Source of the DNA: Rubricoccus sp963708165
Lineage (GTDB): Bacteria > Bacteroidota > Rhodothermia > Rhodothermales > Rubricoccaceae
Assembly: GCA_963708165.1 (NCBI GenBank)
Contig: OY970187.1
Location: forward strand, 930,001 to 994,000
Direction: 5' to 3'
Length of the DNA stretch: 64,000 nt
How positions within the stretch are numbered: position 1 is the first letter of the stretch; the number at the start of each line of letters is the position of its first letter. The notes under the pieces were generated by a model that searched no databases, was not told where the DNA came from, and saw only the letters and a program-made list of their open reading frames with translations. Below, piece after piece: positions 1 to 8,286 of the stretch. A program made the translations under genes and the position numbers.

Positions 1-57
1 GGATTTGATGTGGGCACGAGCCCGCCGGAAACGCTCAGCCCAGGTTTCGCCCAGTAA
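1..57 (+). CDS. Possible 3' end of an upstream gene (partial)
   Basis: A reading frame open from base 1 ends at TAA 55-57 and gives only 18 residues (GFDVGTSPPETLSPGFAQ). It could be the tail of a gene outside the window. No motif or conserved residue can be recognised, so this is only a reading-frame observation. Confidence 0.15.
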   Translation, partial: GFDVGTSPPETLSPGFAQ

Positions 58-206
58 TGCGGGCGCGGATAGAGAGGCACAGGAGCGTGGACCCGCCGCA
101 CAGCTTGCTCCGGCAGGCGCAGACGGCTCGATCTCGCTTTTCTGTATCTCGCCAGAGGCTCCACCACGGCTTCTGGCGTAACCCTCTATGCCCGCTGGGC
201 ACCGCT

Positions 207-1889
207 ATGACGTTTTCTGATCTCGACCTCCGCCCAGAACTCGCGGAGACGGTCGCCGCCCTCGGCTACGAGGCGCCCTCCCCCATCCAAGAGCAGCTGA
301 TCCCGATCCTGCTCACCGGCCGCGATGCCATCGGGCAGGCCCGGACCGGCACCGGCAAGACGGCTGCGTTCTCGCTGCCGCTGCTCCAGAAGCTCGCCGA
401 GAGCGAGACACGCGGACGCGTTCGCGCCCTGGTGCTCTGCCCCACGCGCGAGTTGGCCGTCCAGGTTTCGACCGCGATGTTCAGCTACGGCAAGAACCTG
501 AACATGCGCACGCTGCCCATCTACGGCGGCCAGGCATACCACAAGCAGACGCGACGCCTGGAGCAGGGCGTCGATATCGTCGTCGCCACGCCAGGACGTC
601 TTGTTGACCTTCTGGACCGCCGCGCGATCGACCTCTCGGGCGTCGAATTTGTCGTCTTGGACGAGGCCGACGAGATGCTGAGCATGGGCTTCGCGGACGA
701 TCTCGAAACGATCCTCGGCGCGACGCCTTCGGAGCGCCAGACGGCTCTGCTCTCGGCCACGCTTCCCGGCCGCATCCGCCAGATCGCGGGCACCTACCTG
801 CGCGACCCGGAGACGATCACCACGACCGGCGGCGACAAGACGGCGCAGGACGTGGAGCAGCGCGGCTACGTCGTCAACTGGCGCGACAAGCTCCAGGCGA
901 TGATTCGCCTACTGGAGACCGAGGACGTGACGAGCGCCCTCGCGTTTGTCAAGACGCGCGCCAACACGACGCAGCTCGCGACCTCGCTCACGCAGGCCGG
1001 CTGGCCCGCCGAGCCCATCTCGGGCGAGCTCTCGCAGGCGCAGCGGACGGACGTTCTGCATAGGTTTCGCAACGGACAGGTCAAGATCCTCGTCGGCACG
1101 GACGTGGCCGCCAGAGGCCTGGACGTGGACCACGTCTCGCACGTGTTCAACGTGGACCTGCCGATCGACATCGAGGCGTACGTCCACCGCGTGGGCCGGA
1201 CCGGCCGCGCCGGACGCTCGGGCACGGCGCTCTCGTTCGTCACGCCTGCGGAGCGCGGACTGATCCAGCGCATCCAGCGCTTCATCAAGCGCGACATCCC
1301 GCGACGCCGCTGCCAAGCATCGAGGACGTGCAGGCCAAGCGCGCTGAGCGTCTCGCGGAGCGCGTCACGAACGCCATCGAGAACGCGACCGACGCGGACC
1401 GCAGCATCGTGACCAACCTGATCGCCGAAGGTCACGACCCGATGACGGTCGCCGCCGCCGCCTTCGCCATCGCGCGTGAGGACCGGGGCGAGACGCCGCT
1501 GACGCAGATCGGAGGCCAGCGCCACCGCAGCCCGCGCCGCGACAACTTTTCGAACGGCAACGACCGCCCGTCGCACCATGGCGGAGGCGGACACCACGGA
1601 GGCGGCCACCACTGCCAACGGTGGCAACACCCGCGGTGCCGGTCACGGCGGAAGCGAGCCCGGCATGGTCCGCGTCGCACTGGCCGCCGGCCGCATGAAC
1701 GGCGTCGAGCCGCGCCACGTGGTCAGCACCGTCGCTCGCACGGCGGACATCCCCGGCCGCGCGCTCGGCAAGATCCTCATCACCGACCGGACGACGTTCG
1801 TGGACGTGCCGCAGGAGCTCGCAGGGCAGGTGCTCGGCCAGGGCGAGTACCGCTTCGGCAAGCGCATGGCGCGCGTCGAGAAGGCCTAG
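207..1889 (+). CDS. DEAD-box ATP-dependent RNA helicase (DeaD/CsdA type), two frame breaks
   Basis: ATP-dependent RNA unwinding protein of the DeaD/CsdA group, which acts in ribosome assembly and cold adaptation. From ATG 207 one reads the Q motif, the Walker A variant ARTGTGKT, PTRELA, TPGR, DEAD (LDEADEML), SAT, GTDVAARGLDV and HRVGRTGRAG. A DbpA-type RNA-binding domain lies at the end (GMVRVALAAGRMNGVEP to the GKRMARVEKA terminus). The reading frame changes near 1304 (after RDIP, resuming with TPLPSIEDV in the third frame) and returns to the first frame near 1615, in a Gly/His/Asn-rich linker. The two changes compensate, so the total of 1683 bp is a multiple of three. One-base consensus errors are the simplest explanation; a real pseudogene is possible. 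The frame is open upstream to 57, but similarity begins at 207. Confidence 0.85.
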
Positions 1890-1925
1890 CCGCTCCGCCA
1901 GAGGCCTCTGGCGTCTGACAGATCT

Positions 1926-1961
1926 CGCCCGCTCTGGCCTCGCGCCGGGGCGGGCGTTTTT
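1926..1961 (+). terminator. Intrinsic terminator of the helicase gene
   Basis: A 7-bp stem CGCCCGC (1926-1932) pairs with GCGGGCG (1950-1956) and is followed directly by five T (1957-1961). It lies 37 bp after the helicase stop codon, just past a palindromic motif pair. Confidence 0.75.
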
Positions 1962-2007
1962 GTGCGCCTCTGGCGCCAGAGGCGTACATCGCGGTAGACG
2001 GGGTGGC

Positions 2008-2027
2008 GGACACCATGCATGGTGTCC
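2008..2027. repeat. Perfect 20-bp palindrome GGACACCATGCATGGTGTCC
   Basis: The 20 bases are their own reverse complement, and they lie in the gap between the helicase and the convergent ferredoxin gene. Palindromes of this GGGACACCATGC type are known as dispersed intergenic repeats in several phyla; whether others occur in this genome cannot be seen here. It may form a cruciform or an RNA hairpin. Confidence 0.7.
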
Positions 2028-2077
2028 CTACGGGTCCGCAGAAGAGGGACGGAGCCGGGGGCCTCTGGCGCCAGAGG

Positions 2078-2398
2078 TCAACCCGGGCGGCGTTTGCCCC
2101 AGATCACTTTGTCTGGGATCTCCACCGCGAGGTCGCGCTCGACGGTGATCTGGCACGAGAGGCGCGGGTAGCCCCAGGCCTCGGCCATGCGGTCGTGCCA
2201 GTGCGCGGGTGTGGGCGGCGGCGTCACCCAGACTCCGCAGGTGGCGCAGAGGCCACGGCCGCCGCAGTTGGCGCGGCTCGTGAGCGCGACGTAGGGCGAG
2301 AGACTGGCGTCCAAAAGCGAGCGCCGCAGGTTGGCGCCAGAGGCAACGGTCAGCGCGTGCACCGCGCCGTCGCGGTCGGTCACGGTCAGCGTCGGCAT
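2078..2398 (-). CDS. [2Fe-2S] plant-type ferredoxin
   Basis: Small electron carrier of 106 residues. The cluster cysteines follow the plant-type pattern: C45-x5-C51-x2-C54 (NCGGRGLCATC) with the fourth at C82 (RLSCQI). ATG 2398 is chosen because it starts the ferredoxin fold (MPTLTVTDRDG) and overlaps the stop of the upstream SRPBCC gene in a TGATG arrangement, suggesting translational coupling. The in-frame sequence upstream belongs to the neighbouring gene in another frame. The electron partner is unknown; the downstream side is the palindromic repeat region. Confidence 0.85.
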   Translation of the reverse strand: MPTLTVTDRDGAVHALTVASGANLRRSLLDASLSPYVALTSRANCGGRGLCATCGVWVTPPPTPAHWHDRMAEAWGYPRLSCQITVERDLAVEIPDKVIWGKRRPG

Positions 2399-3078
2399 CA
2401 GCGGCGGAGGCCGAGCGCGAGGCCCGCGGCCAGAGTTGCCCCGGCCAGCGCGAGGACCGGCCTCTGGCGCCAGCGGCTCGATGGCGCGCCGAGCTCGCGC
2501 GCGGCGACCTGGCGGTCCAGCGCTGTTCCGAAGCCCGCCCAAAACGTGCGCATCGCGCAGTCCCAGACCGGCACGAACGTGGCGCGGATGTCGGCGTCGA
2601 GTTGGACCGTCACCTCAGTCGCGTGCGGACCTCTGGCGTCGGCCCAGAACTGGAGGCGCGTGGGCCGCGCGAGGCGGAGCGAGAGCGCGTAGGAGCCGTA
2701 GCCGTATTGCAGGTCGCGGTAGGCGGTCTGGCCGGGTGCGGGCGGGGTCTGCTCCCCCAGCACGCCTGCGAACAGCATTCCCGGACCATGGTGCGCGGTG
2801 AAGACGCCAGAGGCGAACCCGTCCGGCCCGCCCTCGCGCGCGGGCACAAACTCGACGCGAAACGGCGGCACCTGTCCGTCCACGAACGTCGCCGGATCGC
2901 TCAGCCAGCGCCAGACGGCCTCGCGCGGGTGCGGCACGTGGTACGTCCGCGCAAAGCTGTGGGCGCGGAAGCCGGGCGGCGGCGCGGGCGCCAGCAGAGG
3001 CGCCTCTGGCGGCGGAGCGTCTGGCGGCAGAGCATCGGGCAGATTGGCGGCCTCTGGCGAAACGGGGACCTCAGGCAT
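2398..3078 (-). CDS. SRPBCC (START-like) domain protein with C-terminal membrane anchor
   Basis: 226-residue protein. The N-terminal ~45 residues are Pro/Ala-rich and partly written by the repeat motif (SPEAANLP, PPEAPLL). From about residue 48 the sequence looks like a polyketide cyclase/START-like ligand-binding fold (YHVPHPREAVWRWLSDPATF). The extreme C-terminus has a hydrophobic stretch (PVLALAGATLAAGLALGLRR) able to act as a tail anchor. The frame is open further upstream to 4035, but that part belongs to the preceding gene, which changes frame. ATG 3078 is the first start after that gene's stop. No ligand can be inferred. Confidence 0.7.
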   Translation of the reverse strand: MPEVPVSPEAANLPDALPPDAPPPEAPLLAPAPPPGFRAHSFARTYHVPHPREAVWRWLSDPATFVDGQVPPFRVEFVPAREGGPDGFASGVFTAHHGPGMLFAGVLGEQTPPAPGQTAYRDLQYGYGSYALSLRLARPTRLQFWADARGPHATEVTVQLDADIRATFVPVWDCAMRTFWAGFGTALDRQVAARELGAPSSRWRQRPVLALAGATLAAGLALGLRR

Positions 3079-3134
3079 GATCGGGGGCGGGAGTGCGAGG
3101 CGGTGCACGCCGCGGCGCCAGAGGCAGATCCGGT

Positions 3135-4035
3135 CTACTCCCAGACCAGCGACTCGGTGATGGCGCGGAACTGCGGCAGCCAGGTCTCGACGTCCCCCGC
3201 GATGCCCTGAAGGATGAGATAGCCGGTCTCGGTGTGCGGGACGAGCACGAGCACGGTCAACACGTCGGTGTCGGTGTCGACCTCCTGCGCGCGCGCGACG
3301 AGTTCGATGCCCTCGCGCCCGCCCACCGCCAGAGGCCGCGTCTCGATGCGAGTGAAGGCGTACAGCGTCGCGGTCTGGCGGAGCCTCTGGCGAACGGCGG
3401 CATCCAAGTCGTCGCCCAGCGGCGCCGTGCCCAGCCCCACGATGAAGAACGGCGCGCCCGAGGGCTGCGCCTCGCCGTATCCCTGCGAGAGCAGCAGCAT
3501 CGCGCCCATCCGCTTGCGCACCGGCAGCGCAGCTGGGCGCATCGAGCGTGAACGGCAGGCCCTCGAACAGGTCCTCTGGCGGCGCGCCGAGCGCGAGCGA
3601 GAGGACGGCGCGCTCCAGCGCCGCCCCGCCAGAGGCTCCGGCAGGCAGCGTCGCGTTGACCATCACCACGCCGAGCGAGTCGCCGGTGACGAGGATCCAC
3701 TTCTGGAACGACTGCCCATAGGCGCGCTGCCACCCCGTCACGAGGACGGACGCCACACCGCCGACCTCGACGGTGTCGATCGTCACCTCCAGAACGAGCT
3801 GCGTCGCCAGGGCCTCTGGCGTGAGACCGGCCGTCACCTCCGCCAGAGGCGCTTCGGGAAAGTCGAGGACCATCAAGGCCGCGCCCAGGCTGTCGTTCTC
3901 GAAGCCCGCGAACCGCTCGGACGCGACGTAGCCCGCAGGCGGCGTGAGGCTTGCGCGCGTGCCGGGCACGGCGACGGGCTGCGCCGCGACGGCCGTCGCG
4001 AGGACGAGGAAAAGTGGCAGGGCGAGACGGTGCAT
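3135..4035 (-). CDS. Secreted protein of unknown function, one frame break
   Basis: Begins with a clear signal peptide (MHRLALPLFLVLATAVAAQ), then a mature domain of about 280 residues (TPPAGYVASERFAGFENDSLGA...). The frame is lost near 3535, after FTLDAPSCA, and continues in another frame as LPVRKRMGAMLLLSQGYGEAQ down to the stop at 3135. Both parts have similar composition and the joined product is continuous, so a one-base error in a GC-rich stretch is likely. No family was recognised. It is 56 bp upstream of the SRPBCC gene on the same strand. Confidence 0.6.
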
Positions 4036-4084
4036 CGGATCGGGAGAAGGGGGAGGAAGGGGCGCGGCGGCAACGCCCGAGGCC

Positions 4085-4690
4085 TCACAGTACCCCGGCG
4101 TGCTCCGCCTCTGGCGCCAGGGCGCGCTCCAGCACGGTCACGAAGCGATCCGGGGCGCTGTCCACCACGTACAGGCTGCGTAAACGGAGCGCCCCCACGT
4201 CAACCGCGCCTCTGGCATGCACCACGCGCGCGACGCAACGCGAAGGCAGCGGCCCCCAGAGACTTTGAACGTCGCTGATTGCACGGCGTGGGACCCGCAC
4301 GCGCTGCCGATTGAGCCTCTCGATGGTCAGCCACTCGGCGTCCACGGTCACGGTCTCGATGACCTCTGGCGCCACGCGCCGCCTCAACAGCCACACGCCG
4401 AGCGCCATCACCGCCAGAGGCACGCTAAACCAGAGCAGGTCGTCCACTGACGCCAGAGGCAGGAGGTCTTTACGCCACGCATCGACGTGAGCATAGGCGA
4501 ACACCGCCAGAGGCAGGAGCGCGAGCCCGGTCAGCCACAGGCCTAGGCGGTTCCAAAAGGGGTTCCAGTGCTCCACCTCAATCACGAGCGGCGCGTCGGA
4601 TACAATCCGAAACGTGCGCCGCGGCTCCGTGAAGGCGCTCGCCCCAGGCCTCTGGCGATCATGCTGCGAGCGCTCTGACGCTGGACTCAT
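4085..4690 (-). CDS. Membrane protein with two transmembrane helices, PH-like tail
   Basis: 201 residues. Hydrophobic helices lie at about 51-66 (LGLWLTGLALLPLAVFAYA) and 85-102 (LLWFSVPLAVMALGVWLL), with a soluble C-terminal part after them (VDAEWLTIERLNRQRVRVPRRAISDVQ) that resembles the short PH-like domains of bacterial membrane proteins. That resemblance is weak. The function is unknown. The C-terminus ends with motif-encoded ALAPEAEHAG. A palindromic copy of the motif lies just upstream. Confidence 0.6.
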   Translation of the reverse strand: MSPASERSQHDRQRPGASAFTEPRRTFRIVSDAPLVIEVEHWNPFWNRLGLWLTGLALLPLAVFAYAHVDAWRKDLLPLASVDDLLWFSVPLAVMALGVWLLRRRVAPEVIETVTVDAEWLTIERLNRQRVRVPRRAISDVQSLWGPLPSRCVARVVHARGAVDVGALRLRSLYVVDSAPDRFVTVLERALAPEAEHAGVL

Positions 4691-4733
4691 GCCTCTGGCG
4701 CCGGAGGCGCGGGAACGTGGTGGCGCCAGAGGC

Positions 4734-6077
4734 CTAGTTGGTGAGGCTGCGGATGGGCGCCGGGATGCGGCCGCCGCGGCGCGCGAAGACGGAACTTGAG
4801 AGGCCCGAAACCTCCATGATGGGCGCGCGGCCGAGCAGTCCGCCGTAGTCCGCCCACTCGCCCACGCCCTTGCCGTGGACCGGCAGGATGCGCACGGCCG
4901 TCGTCTTGTCGTTGACCATGCCGATCGCGAACTCGTCGAACAAAATGCCCGCGATGGTTTCGGCGGGCGTGTCGCCGGGGATCGCCACCATGTCCAGCCC
5001 GACCGAGCAGATCGCGCTCATCGCTTCGAGCTTGGCGAGCGAGAGGTGCCCCTTGGCCGCCGCTTCGATCATCGCCTGATCCTCGCTGACGGGCATGAAC
5101 GCGCCGCTCAGCCCGCCAACGTGCCGCGCGGCCATGAGCCCGCCGCGCTTGACGGCTTCGTTGAGCATCGCGAGGGCGGCCGTCGTGCCCGGCGCACCGG
5201 CGTATTCCAGGCCCATCGCGACCAGAATGTCGCCGACCGAATCCCGCTCGGCAGGCGTCGGCGCAAGCGAGATGTCGACCACGCCGAACGGGATCGTCTC
5301 GCCAGAGGCCTCGCTCAGCTTTTCGGCCACGCGGCGGCCGATGAGTTCGCCCGCGCGCGTGATCTTGAAGGCGGTGCGCTTGATGGCGTCGGTGATGGCG
5401 CCGAAGTCGGCGGTGTCGCCCAGCGCTTTGACGGCGCGCAGAACCACGCCGGGACCGCTGATGCCGACGTTGACGACGTTGCCGGGCTCGCTCACGCCGT
5501 GGAAGGCGCCCGCTACGAAGGGGTTATCGCCCACGGCGTTGCAGAAGGCCACGAACTTGGCGCAGCCGATGGAGTCGCGGTCGCTGGTGAGGCGGGCGGT
5601 CTTCTTGATCATGCGCGCCACGTCCAGCACGGCGTCGGCGTTGATCCCTGCCTGCGTGCTCGCGCACGCGATGGACGAGCAGACGCGGTTGGTCGTCGCG
5701 AGCGCCTCGGGCAGCGCTTCGATGAGCGCGCGGTCGCCGGGCGTGGAGCCCTTTTCGACCAGCGCCGAGAACCCCGCCAAGTAGTCCACCCCGACGACCT
5801 CGGCGGCCTCGTCCAGCGTCTTCGCGAGCCGCACGAAGTCCTCTGGCGAGAACCCGTCGGCCACGATGGCCGCTGGCGTGATGGAGCACCGCTTGTTGGC
5901 AATCGAGATGCCGTACAACTCCTCGATCTCGCGGGCGGCCGCTACGTGGTGCCGCGCCGTGTGCGTGATGCGGTCGTAGATGTTCTGCCGCGTGCTCTCG
6001 GGATCGCGGCTGCCGCACCCACGCAGGCTGATTCCCAGCGTGACGGTCCGAATGTCGAAGGCGTCGGCCTCCGTCAT
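4734..6077 (-). CDS. UPF0210 (DUF711 / PFL-like) family protein
   Basis: 447 residues from ATG 6077, close to the ~450 usual for UPF0210 proteins, a conserved family whose biochemical role is unsettled. Typical family blocks are DIRTVTLGISLRGCG, RVCSSIACASTQAGIN, NVGISGPGVVLRAV, and the Gly-rich YGGLLGRAPIMEV near the end. Homologues usually start about ten residues earlier, and the frame does carry a matching stretch (PEILETVR) but no start codon. An ATG at 6117 in the next frame would supply MPSIP and join by a one-base change at a CCCTCCCC run, so the true start may be there. The ACT protein at 6616-7074 is its usual genomic partner. The motif is scarce here. Confidence 0.85.
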   Translation of the reverse strand: MTEADAFDIRTVTLGISLRGCGSRDPESTRQNIYDRITHTARHHVAAAREIEELYGISIANKRCSITPAAIVADGFSPEDFVRLAKTLDEAAEVVGVDYLAGFSALVEKGSTPGDRALIEALPEALATTNRVCSSIACASTQAGINADAVLDVARMIKKTARLTSDRDSIGCAKFVAFCNAVGDNPFVAGAFHGVSEPGNVVNVGISGPGVVLRAVKALGDTADFGAITDAIKRTAFKITRAGELIGRRVAEKLSEASGETIPFGVVDISLAPTPAERDSVGDILVAMGLEYAGAPGTTAALAMLNEAVKRGGLMAARHVGGLSGAFMPVSEDQAMIEAAAKGHLSLAKLEAMSAICSVGLDMVAIPGDTPAETIAGILFDEFAIGMVNDKTTAVRILPVHGKGVGEWADYGGLLGRAPIMEVSGLSSSVFARRGGRIPAPIRSLTN

Positions 6078-6099
6078 GCGGACGGTCTCTAGAATTTCG

Positions 6100-6144
6100 G
6101 GGAGGGATAGAGGGCATGGGGGAATGGGGAAGGGGGAAGGGAGC
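6100..6144. repeat. G/A-rich low-complexity tract (complement CCCTTCC family)
   Basis: A run of GGGGAGGGATAGAGGG and GGAATGGGGAAGGGGG type sequence directly upstream of the UPF0210 gene. It is the same family as the pyrimidine tracts near 7200, 24550 and 41350, read on the other strand. Confidence 0.7.
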
Positions 6145-6584
6145 TTCCGTGACGAGTCGGCCCTGGCGCCGAGGCGGCGCGATAAGGCCGTGCAGCAGTC
6201 TTGCGAACTGGCGCGGCGTGTCCGTCTGCTACGAACCTCGGCCAGAGGCCTCTGGCGGGAGACGAGTCCGACTCGCTGCGCAATGACGACTTGAGTGCTT
6301 GACCTCGAAGAGCGAGCCTCTGGCGATGCGGAGGAAGCGAGCGTAGTCCTGCGCGGGAGCCACGCCCCCACCCTTCTGCGATGTTCGACGGAATGGAGAC
6401 AGAGGCCCGGCGCAGTTGGGAGGTGAGCCCGAATTTTTCGTCCTCGGGAAAGGTGCGCGTCAGCGAATAGATCGTCTCCGCGAGTCGAGACGCCCTCCTG
6501 CCAGACGCGCAGATCCTCGTAGCTCTGAACCAGCCGCGGCACCGGGCTCGAGCTACGACTCCCCTCTCCGGGAGCGCCCCCCAT
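6130..6584 (-). pseudogene. Remnant of a four-helix-bundle (S23/IVP-like) protein gene
   Basis: Characteristic pieces of the four-helix-bundle family appear in order but in three frames: SYEDLRVWQEGV, then RLAETIYSLTRTFPEDEKFGLTS and QLRRASVSIPSNIAEGWGRGS, then RFLRIARGSLFEVKHSS, then TQVVIAQRVGLV. At least three frame changes within about 350 bp make a decayed gene more likely than isolated read errors. Proteins of this family are encoded by intervening sequences in some 23S rRNA genes and also as stand-alone genes; their role is not established. It sits between the UPF0210 and ACT genes and near two low-complexity tracts. The ends are approximate. Confidence 0.7.
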
Positions 6585-6612
6585 CCCTCTTCATCCCGCA
6601 TCCCGTATCCCT
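6582..6612. repeat. ATCCC(T/G)C low-complexity tract
   Basis: Degenerate tandem repeats of CATCCCTC, CATCCCGC and GTATCCCTC immediately beyond the stop of the ACT protein gene (6616). Similar tracts occur near 12913, 17641, 22897 and 27198. Confidence 0.7.
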
Positions 6613-6615
6613 CAC

Positions 6616-7074
6616 TCACGGCCGGTGCATCGCCTGGAACAGCTCCTCGTGCTGCGCGAGGACGCGGGCGCCGAGCGCCTCGCCGCGGGCCTCCAGCCTC
6701 TGGCGGAGCGTGGCGAAGTCCACCGCACCGGTGGGCAGGTCGGCGAAGAGGACGATGGTGAAGTAGCCCTGGAGCACCTTCTGCGACACGTCGAGGATAT
6801 TGGCGCCAGAGGTCGCGAGTTCTGTGCTGACAGCCGCGAGGACGCCGGGGGTGTCGCGGCCGTAGGCGGTCACGACGAAGCGCGTGACGCCGGGCGCAGG
6901 ACCGTCGTCGAAGGCGCCTCTAGCGCCAGAGGCGGAGGGGACGGTGCGCGAGGGCGAGTCGGTTTGCTCCGCGTGCAGCACGGCTCGTGCGATGTGCTCC
7001 ACGCGCTCCGGTGTGGAGGCGTCGCCGAGGGCGGCGGCGATGCGGTCGATGAGGGCGCGGACGTCTTGGGGCAC
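6616..7074 (-). CDS. ACT-domain protein (UPF0237-like) with N-terminal extension
   Basis: 152 residues. The C-terminal ~90 residues form an ACT domain (TRFVVTAYGRDTPGVLAAVSTELATSGANILDVSQ, then YFTIVLFADL), the fold used to sense amino acids or other small ligands. Stand-alone ACT proteins of the UPF0237 group are only about 90 residues and are commonly encoded next to UPF0210, as here. The extra N-terminal helical ~45 residues are joined by a linker that is a direct translation of the palindromic repeat (SASGARGA). The two genes are now separated by a degraded gene and repeats, so cotranscription is uncertain. Confidence 0.8.
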   Translation of the reverse strand: MPQDVRALIDRIAAALGDASTPERVEHIARAVLHAEQTDSPSRTVPSASGARGAFDDGPAPGVTRFVVTAYGRDTPGVLAAVSTELATSGANILDVSQKVLQGYFTIVLFADLPTGAVDFATLRQRLEARGEALGARVLAQHEELFQAMHRP

Positions 7075-7195
7075 AGAGCAGAGCGGTGGGGACGGCCGGA
7101 AGCTACGGGCGCACCGACGGCGCGGTCGGCGTGGCCGAGCAGAGGGCCTCTGGCGCCAGAGGCCGAGGCGGAACTTCTACGCACCCCTCTGTCCA

Positions 7196-7274
7196 ACCCT
7201 TCCCCTTCCCCTTCCCCCTTCCCCTTCCCTCTTCCCTCTTCCCCTTCCCTCTTCCCTCTTCCCTCTTCCCCCTT
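7196..7274. repeat. Long pyrimidine tract, CCCTTCC / CCCTCTT repeats
   Basis: About 80 bases of almost pure C/T made of irregular copies of CCCCTTCC and CCCTCTT. It ends exactly at the probable TTG start of the CPXCG gene. Tracts of this kind are prone to slippage and could vary in length between strains. Confidence 0.85.
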
Positions 7275-7461
7275 GTACGAAATCGAACACGACTTCTCCT
7301 GCCCTTACTGCCTCGCGCCCATCTCGATGCTGCTCGACCCCAGCATCGAAACGCAGACCTACGTCGAGGACTGCGAGGTGTGCTGCTCGCCTATCGAGAT
7401 CCGATACCGGATCGAGAGCGACGAGGTGGTCGCGTTCAGCGCGGAGCGCCTCGTCGGGTAA
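7273..7461 (+). CDS. CPXCG-motif cysteine-rich small protein
   Basis: About 62 residues with an N-terminal CPYC and a second CEVCC pair, the pattern of the CPXCG cysteine-rich family (Cys_rich_CPXG), small probable zinc-binding proteins of unknown role. The start is placed at TTG 7273 because homologues begin close to the YEIEHDFSCPYC block and no ATG exists nearby. The frame is open far upstream but is only pyrimidine tract and other noise. The region directly upstream is the tract, so there is no ordinary ribosome-binding site. Confidence 0.75.
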   Translation: MYEIEHDFSCPYCLAPISMLLDPSIETQTYVEDCEVCCSPIEIRYRIESDEVVAFSAERLVG

Positions 7462-7520
7462 CAGTGGATCCTTCGTTTCCGCTGCGCCAGAGGCGCTTTA
7501 GGTCTTCGCAGAAGGGCCTG

Positions 7521-7547
7521 GTAACAATTTCGTAACATGGGGTAATC
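7521..7547 (+). promoter_or_regulatory. Pho-box-like direct repeats
   Basis: GTAACA occurs at 7521-7526 and again at 7532-7537, with a related GTAATC at 7542. The 11-bp and 10-bp periods resemble the tandem half-sites of PhoB-type operators. It is 16 bp upstream of the PhoU-like start codon, in a short AT-richer island. The role is inferred from spacing and context only. Confidence 0.4.
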
Positions 7548-7562
7548 AGACTCCCCAGTGTT

Positions 7563-8225
7563 ATGTGGCTCCTCGACGCCTTCCGCTCCACCTCCTCCCC
7601 CCTCGTCCAGCAGGGCGCTGCCACCATCGGCGAGATGCTCTCGACGAGCGCCGCCATGTTCGACGCCTCGACGGCGCACCTTCTCGACAACGAGCCGCTC
7701 ACCCACGACCTGAGCGCGATGGACGACATCGTGAATGAGGGCGAGAAGACCGTTCGGCGCAACGTGCTCCAGCATCTCGCGATCTCCCCTCAGGACGACC
7801 TGACGTGGAGCCTGCTCATGCTCTCCGCCATCCAGGACGCCGAGCGCACGGGCGACCTGTCCAAAAGCCTCGCCAAGACGGCCGCCCTCTCCGACGCGCC
7901 GCGCGTGGGCGAGCACATCGACACGCTTCGCGGCATCCGTGACGACGTGCGCACGATGTTCGACGTCACGCAGAAGGCCTTCGCGAACGGCAACGCCTCT
8001 GGCGCGCGCAAGGTGCTCAAGACCAACCGCGAGCTAAAGGCCCGCATGACGACGCTCATCGAAGCCATCGCGGCCGACGCGACGCTCTCGCCCAACGCGG
8101 CGACGGTGCTCGCGCTGAGCGCCCGCATGATCGGGCGGATGGGCAGCCACCTCTCGAACATCGCCTCCGCCATCGCGCTGCCGTTCGACAAGGTGCGCGG
8201 CGCGGGACCGGCAAAGGCCGCCTAG
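7563..8225 (+). CDS. PhoU-domain protein
   Basis: 220 residues, nearly all helical and without a signal peptide. The pattern (DDIVNEGEKTVRRNVLQHL, ILSAIQDAERTGDLSKSL-like spacing, LSARMIGRMGSHLSNIASAI) is that of PhoU-type helical bundles that bind metal clusters and modulate phosphate transport or signalling. The ERTGD and GRMGSHLSNIA blocks match the two E/DxxxD-like metal sites of the family. No pst transporter genes are adjacent, so it may instead serve a Na/Pi cotransporter encoded elsewhere. It ends in TAG directly against a motif copy. Confidence 0.75.
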   Translation: MWLLDAFRSTSSPLVQQGAATIGEMLSTSAAMFDASTAHLLDNEPLTHDLSAMDDIVNEGEKTVRRNVLQHLAISPQDDLTWSLLMLSAIQDAERTGDLSKSLAKTAALSDAPRVGEHIDTLRGIRDDVRTMFDVTQKAFANGNASGARKVLKTNRELKARMTTLIEAIAADATLSPNAATVLALSARMIGRMGSHLSNIASAIALPFDKVRGAGPAKAA

Positions 8226-8255
8226 CCTCTGGCGGGACGAGTAGGCCTCTGGCGC

Positions 8256-8275
8256 CCCCGGATCGGCGTCCGGGG
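8256..8275. terminator. Hairpin between convergent genes
   Basis: CCCCGGA (8256-8262) pairs with TCCGGGG (8269-8275) around a six-base loop, in the 61-bp gap between the ends of the PhoU-like and TlpA genes. It has no U-tract, so efficiency as an intrinsic terminator is uncertain. Confidence 0.5.
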
Positions 8276-8286
8276 CAGGCGCCGGC

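Noticed and set aside
946..1263. Long open frames antiparallel or shifted within real genes (many places)
   Set aside because: High GC content leaves few stops; these translations are Arg/Ser/Pro/Ala-rich without motifs and lie over well-supported genes.
2398..4035. A 545-residue continuous reading frame
   Set aside because: The middle is an out-of-frame shadow; the two ends belong to a secreted protein and to the SRPBCC protein.
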